NCBI GenBank assembly: GCA_028700345.1
Contig: JAQVSW010000010.1
Coordinates: forward strand, 1-14,468
DNA: 14,468 bases
Reading direction: 5' to 3'
DNA from: Candidatus Shapirobacteria bacterium
Lineage (GTDB): Bacteria; Patescibacteriota; Microgenomatia; UBA12405
The translations under genes and the position numbers were made by a program. The notes under the pieces were generated by a model. The model was given only the letters and a program-made list of their open reading frames with translations, did no database searches and was not told the origin of the DNA. Shown one piece after another: positions 12,867-14,468 of this stretch (positions are counted from its first letter, which is position 1; each line of letters opens with the position of its first letter).

Positions 12867-13431
12867 GTAAATGCCAATAAAAGGTACTTACAAGCTTCGA
12901 AAAAACGTCAATCTCTGGAGAATCTGAAGTAATTTTCCCGGGGATTTTAGTATATATTTCAAATTGATTTTTTGGAGTGGAAACCTGCGAAAATATTTCT
13001 AAAGAATCAGAATTTTCTTTGATTTTTTCAAAAACTTTTACTCCATCCGGTAAATATTTTTTGGTGTACGAAGACTGATGAAGAGTAGAAATGTAATTAA
13101 AATCGGCTGATGAATTAAATTTTGAAGAAAAAGCAAAATCAGTAATGCCAATACTCCTGACATAAACAGACCAATTTTCGGGTATTTCGGGAGAAAATTT
13201 TGAAAGTGATAAAGAAAGGCTTGGCATTTTAATATTTTTTAGATTAAAGGACTGAAACTGTCGATAAAACCAAAAGGAAAAACTTAGGCCAACGGTTAGA
13301 AGTAAAAAAAGAATAATCGAAGTTCGTTTTTTTCTTAATTTATCAACGTCATTGATAGTTTCGACAAGGTCAAGCTGCTCCCCCTCCTCTGAAGGAAATT
13401 GTTTAAGTTTTTTATTTGATTTTAGAGGCAC
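12859..13431 (-). CDS. Single-pass membrane protein, unknown function
   Basis: A 190-residue protein that I do not recognise. A charged cytosolic N-terminus (about 1-37, with EEGEQLDLVE) is followed by one transmembrane helix at about 38-56 and a Ser-rich exported domain. Features there are SLSLSKFSPEIPENWSVYVRS, where PENW resembles the start of small exported beta domains that I cannot name, and a tail rich in short beta-like segments. No catalytic motif is visible. Its start overlaps the end of the PfkB gene by 20 bp, so it is probably translated from the same message. Its stop overlaps the convergent penicillin-binding protein gene by 8 bp. Confidence 0.68.
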   Translation of the reverse strand: MPLKSNKKLKQFPSEEGEQLDLVETINDVDKLRKKRTSIILFLLLTVGLSFSFWFYRQFQSFNLKNIKMPSLSLSLSKFSPEIPENWSVYVRSIGITDFAFSSKFNSSADFNYISTLHQSSYTKKYLPDGVKVFEKIKENSDSLEIFSQVSTPKNQFEIYTKIPGKITSDSPEIDVFSKLVSTFYWHLLK

Positions 13432-14341
13432 GAGAAATTTGTTTAATAGTTAAAATACCAGCTTTGGCGCCAAGAGCAGAAACAACAGAAGCGGAGTTGT
13501 GAATTCCCCAAGAGAGACATTGGTTCAGAGAATAGTTATTGATTAATCCAGCAACAAAAGCGGAACCAAAGGCATCACCAGCACCAGTTTCATCAATGGG
13601 GTGAGTATTAGTAATAGGAGAAAATAGAGTCTCGCTCGGGGTCAAAATTTTGGCCCCCAAACGACCATTAGTAACGGCAATTAGAGGCGCAAATAATTTT
13701 AATTTTTCATAAAAGGAAGAATTTTTATGATCGGTGTCAGCTAAAATTTCAGCTTCAAGTTGATTGAGTAAAAGAAAATCTAGATGTTTTAATAGAGGAA
13801 GAAGCTGTCGACGCTGCTGGAGTTCTCGAAGACCAGGGTTAAATGAAATTTTGATGTTGTTTTCTTTGGAAAAACCTATCAATTCTTCAAGTAAAGAAAG
13901 GTTGCCTTCTAGAGAAGTAAGATAAAGCCATTTTGTTTTTAGCTTATCCCAAGGGATATTGTTACTTTCAAGGCGAGTTAGGCCCCGACTGGTTAAAATG
14001 GAACGGGTGCCATTTAAGGAAACTAAGATAAGGGAAAAATCACTGCGATCTTTTTGGCTGATAACTAAAAACTGACGATTTATTTTTTCATTAATTAAGT
14101 CTTTTTTTATATATTCAGCTAAAGGATCTTCACCAATCAGTGAAACTAAAGCGGTTTTTAATCCGAGACGAGAAAAAGTAGTCGCGGAATTGGTGGCCCC
14201 TCCACCACTACAGATTAAAGACTGGGAAATTTCATTTTTACTTGATCTTTTTAGAGATAAAAAACGCTTATTCTCAAGAAGATACGGAGATTTTACAAAA
14301 ATATCAGTAGTGGCAGCGCCGATAGAAATGACATCAAACAT
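13412..14341 (-). CDS. PfkB-family (ribokinase-like) sugar kinase
   Basis: A 309-residue soluble kinase that phosphorylates a sugar, sugar phosphate or nucleoside with ATP. The family's first signature appears as SGGGATNSATTFSRLGL (45-61), with GEDPLAEYI following. NPGLREL (168-174) and LLNQLEAE (191-198) fit the substrate and N-x-x-E metal region. The second signature DETGAGDAFGSAFVAGL (250-266) contains the anion hole and the catalytic base D256. Length and motifs are complete. The substrate cannot be fixed; ribose, fructose or fructose-6-phosphate type sugars are all possible. The ATG overlaps the upstream coding region by 8 bp (14334-14341), and the pairing with a probable aldolase suggests a step of sugar phosphate metabolism. 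Confidence 0.92.
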   Translation of the reverse strand: MFDVISIGAATTDIFVKSPYLLENKRFLSLKRSSKNEISQSLICSGGGATNSATTFSRLGLKTALVSLIGEDPLAEYIKKDLINEKINRQFLVISQKDRSDFSLILVSLNGTRSILTSRGLTRLESNNIPWDKLKTKWLYLTSLEGNLSLLEELIGFSKENNIKISFNPGLRELQQRRQLLPLLKHLDFLLLNQLEAEILADTDHKNSSFYEKLKLFAPLIAVTNGRLGAKILTPSETLFSPITNTHPIDETGAGDAFGSAFVAGLINNYSLNQCLSWGIHNSASVVSALGAKAGILTIKQISRASKIK

Positions 14342-14468
14342 GTTTTATTAAACTGATTAAATTTTGCTTGACCACCTGCTTCACCTCATCAACAACGGGA
14401 GTGAGGTATTCATAAATTTTTTCTCCATGGCCAAGAGTCATTTGATGACGGAGTGATTCAATAAATTT
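14334..14468 (-). CDS. C-terminus of a probable class II fructose-bisphosphate aldolase, cut by the window edge
   Basis: The minus-strand frame is open from the window edge and gives 44 residues ending in TGA at 14334-14336. It reads KFIESLRHQ, then EKIYEYLTPVVDEVKQVVKQ, then NLISLIK. Class II ketose-bisphosphate aldolases end in a very similar way: an F..(S/A)LR helix, then a Y-L-x-P hinge, then a helix of the A.E.....VK.K type. The assignment is by pattern memory from a short piece without active-site residues, so it is tentative. The gene overlaps the PfkB kinase by 8 bp and is probably co-transcribed with it, which fits a glycolytic pair. Confidence 0.5.
   Translation of the reverse strand, partial: KFIESLRHQMTLGHGEKIYEYLTPVVDEVKQVVKQNLISLIKHV

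Noticed and set aside
12864..12890. Inverted repeat TAAGTA / TACTTA at a convergent gene junction
   Set aside because: The stem is only 6 bp, AT-rich, with a 15-nt loop and no T-run, too weak to call a terminator.
14334..14336. TGA possibly read as glycine, as in Gracilibacteria and Absconditabacteria
   Set aside because: No gene in the window needs an in-frame TGA, glycine uses GGN codons throughout, and stopping at this TGA gives a normal protein end with the usual overlap to the next gene.

Overview
The window looks like a piece of a Patescibacteria (Candidate Phyla Radiation) chromosome, most likely of the Microgenomates type. The reasons are the AT-rich sequence, the near absence of non-coding DNA, and the small overlapping genes. 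The gene set also fits: a WecA/MraY-like enzyme with an unusual active site, a GT39-like membrane glycosyltransferase, a multi-spanning GT2, a DUF5667-like protein and a CapA-like protein with a Pro/Thr linker. The standard code applies, since no gene needs TGA read as an amino acid. The taxon is an inference; no rRNA or ribosomal protein gene is present.

Layout. (1) Positions 1-1249, + strand: the C-terminal end of an iron/manganese superoxide dismutase, a SAM methyltransferase and a 69-residue membrane protein, all overlapping. (2) Positions 1246-2917: a CapA-like protein (-) and a PEGA/SH3 lipoprotein (+) that overlap head to head by 110 bp. (3) Positions 7244-2895, - strand: a four-gene unit of GT2 glycosyltransferase, GT39-like glycosyltransferase, a small DUF1648-like membrane protein and a WecA/MraY-like phosphoglycosyltransferase, with gaps of 7 and 3 nt and a 1-nt overlap. 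(4) Positions 7288-12866, + strand: a nucleotidyltransferase-fold protein, a DUF5667-like membrane protein and two tandem class A penicillin-binding proteins. (5) Positions 14468-12859, - strand: the end of a probable class II fructose-bisphosphate aldolase, a PfkB sugar kinase and a single-pass membrane protein of unknown function.

The centre of the window is a cell-envelope neighbourhood. A lipid-linked glycan could be started by the WecA/MraY-like protein and extended by the two membrane glycosyltransferases, while the two penicillin-binding proteins polymerise and cross-link peptidoglycan. The CapA-like protein and the SH3/PEGA lipoprotein are probable surface or wall-associated proteins. 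The sugar kinase and aldolase belong to central sugar metabolism.

No stretch of 300 bases lacks a gene. The longest clear non-coding gap is the 43 bp between the divergent GT2 and nucleotidyltransferase genes. I saw no tRNA, rRNA, riboswitch, CRISPR array, insertion sequence or convincing intrinsic terminator. The most notable oddities are the replaced catalytic residues in the WecA/MraY-like enzyme, 7-bp tandem repeats inside two glycosyltransferase genes, the head-to-head gene overlap, overlaps at all three convergent junctions, a DUF5667-like gene without a normal start codon at the best position, and an 8-G run in a penicillin-binding protein gene.
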